Assembly: GCA_041749275.1 (NCBI GenBank)
Contig: JBGTBQ010000313.1
Span: 1-13,802 of the forward strand
DNA from: JBGTBQ01 sp041749275
GTDB lineage: Bacteria > Acidobacteriota > Blastocatellia > Pyrinomonadales > Pyrinomonadaceae
Length of the DNA: 13,802 bases
Direction of reading: 5' to 3'
Below are positions 13,698 through 13,802 of this stretch, in pieces (positions within the stretch are counted from its first letter, which is position 1; every line of letters starts with the position of its first letter). The notes under the pieces are model-generated. The model saw nothing but the letters and a program-made list of their open reading frames with translations. It was not told where the DNA came from and did no database searches. A program made the translations under genes and the position numbers.

Positions 13698-13802
13698 ATG
13701 AAAGACATTAAGTTCTACAAGCTCCTCGTCTTCGTCAACGCGCTCGTGCCGTTGGGGCTTTTGGCGTGGGACTGGAGGGCGGGGCGTGTGGGCGCGAACC
13801 CT
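13698..13802 (+). CDS. msrQ: MsrQ-like heme-binding membrane subunit, N-terminal fragment
   Basis: The first 35 residues are visible before the window ends: one transmembrane segment (LLVFVNALVPLGLLAW, residues 9-24) followed by WRAGRVGANP. A first helix ending in a Gly-Ala-(Asn/Asp)-Pro motif is characteristic of MsrQ/YedZ, which feeds electrons to the periplasmic methionine sulfoxide reductase MsrP. The heme-ligand histidines lie beyond the window, so the call rests on this N-terminus. msrP is commonly directly upstream, but here the upstream DNA is repeats, so any msrP must lie elsewhere or downstream. Confidence 0.7.
   Translation, partial: MKDIKFYKLLVFVNALVPLGLLAWDWRAGRVGANP

Overview
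The window reads as chromosomal DNA from a GC-rich bacterium. Its palindromic and heptamer repeat families, WD40-rich TIR and caspase proteins and gene content resemble Acidobacteriota of the Blastocatellia type. That placement is an inference from recollection of such genomes, not a search result.

Layout from left to right: (1) the tail of an unidentified CDS (3-128), then a TerC-family membrane protein (276-1040). (2) A 687-bp gap packed with repeats: a heptamer array, a nested inverted repeat, and a palindromic REP-like element that has been split by a 133-bp MITE-like insertion with a 9-bp target duplication. (3) A large stand-alone gene (1728-4541) encoding a TIR / short WD40 / Roc-COR-like GTPase / paired-CXXC / DUF4365 nuclease-like protein. 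It is the strongest candidate here for an under-described immune or conflict system. (4) A 103-bp nested hairpin and a second heptamer array in opposite orientation, then an isochorismatase-family hydrolase (4757-5314) whose Shine-Dalgarno lies in a hairpin, then a shared strong terminator. (5) On the minus strand, a two-gene operon of a 64-aa protein and a minimal nucleotidyltransferase (6081 to 5405). (6) Divergently, a PcrA/UvrD helicase (6222-8591). (7) A 440-bp gap with three different inverted repeats. (8) An exported WD40-caspase protein (9032-12679) and a stand-alone PolX-like HhH protein (12754-13215). (9) A 482-bp gap with an intact copy of the REP-like element, a 111-bp interrupted hairpin and a 194-bp multi-hairpin repeat. 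(10) The start of an MsrQ-like heme-binding membrane subunit (13698 to the window end).

Housekeeping genes (helicase, terC, msrQ) are interleaved with signalling or conflict-type proteins (TIR-Roco, nucleotidyltransferase pair, caspase). Most genes look like separate transcription units; the only clear operon is the nucleotidyltransferase pair. Almost every long gap is occupied by non-coding palindromes of different families, and repeats and insertions explain the intergenic DNA better than missed genes do.
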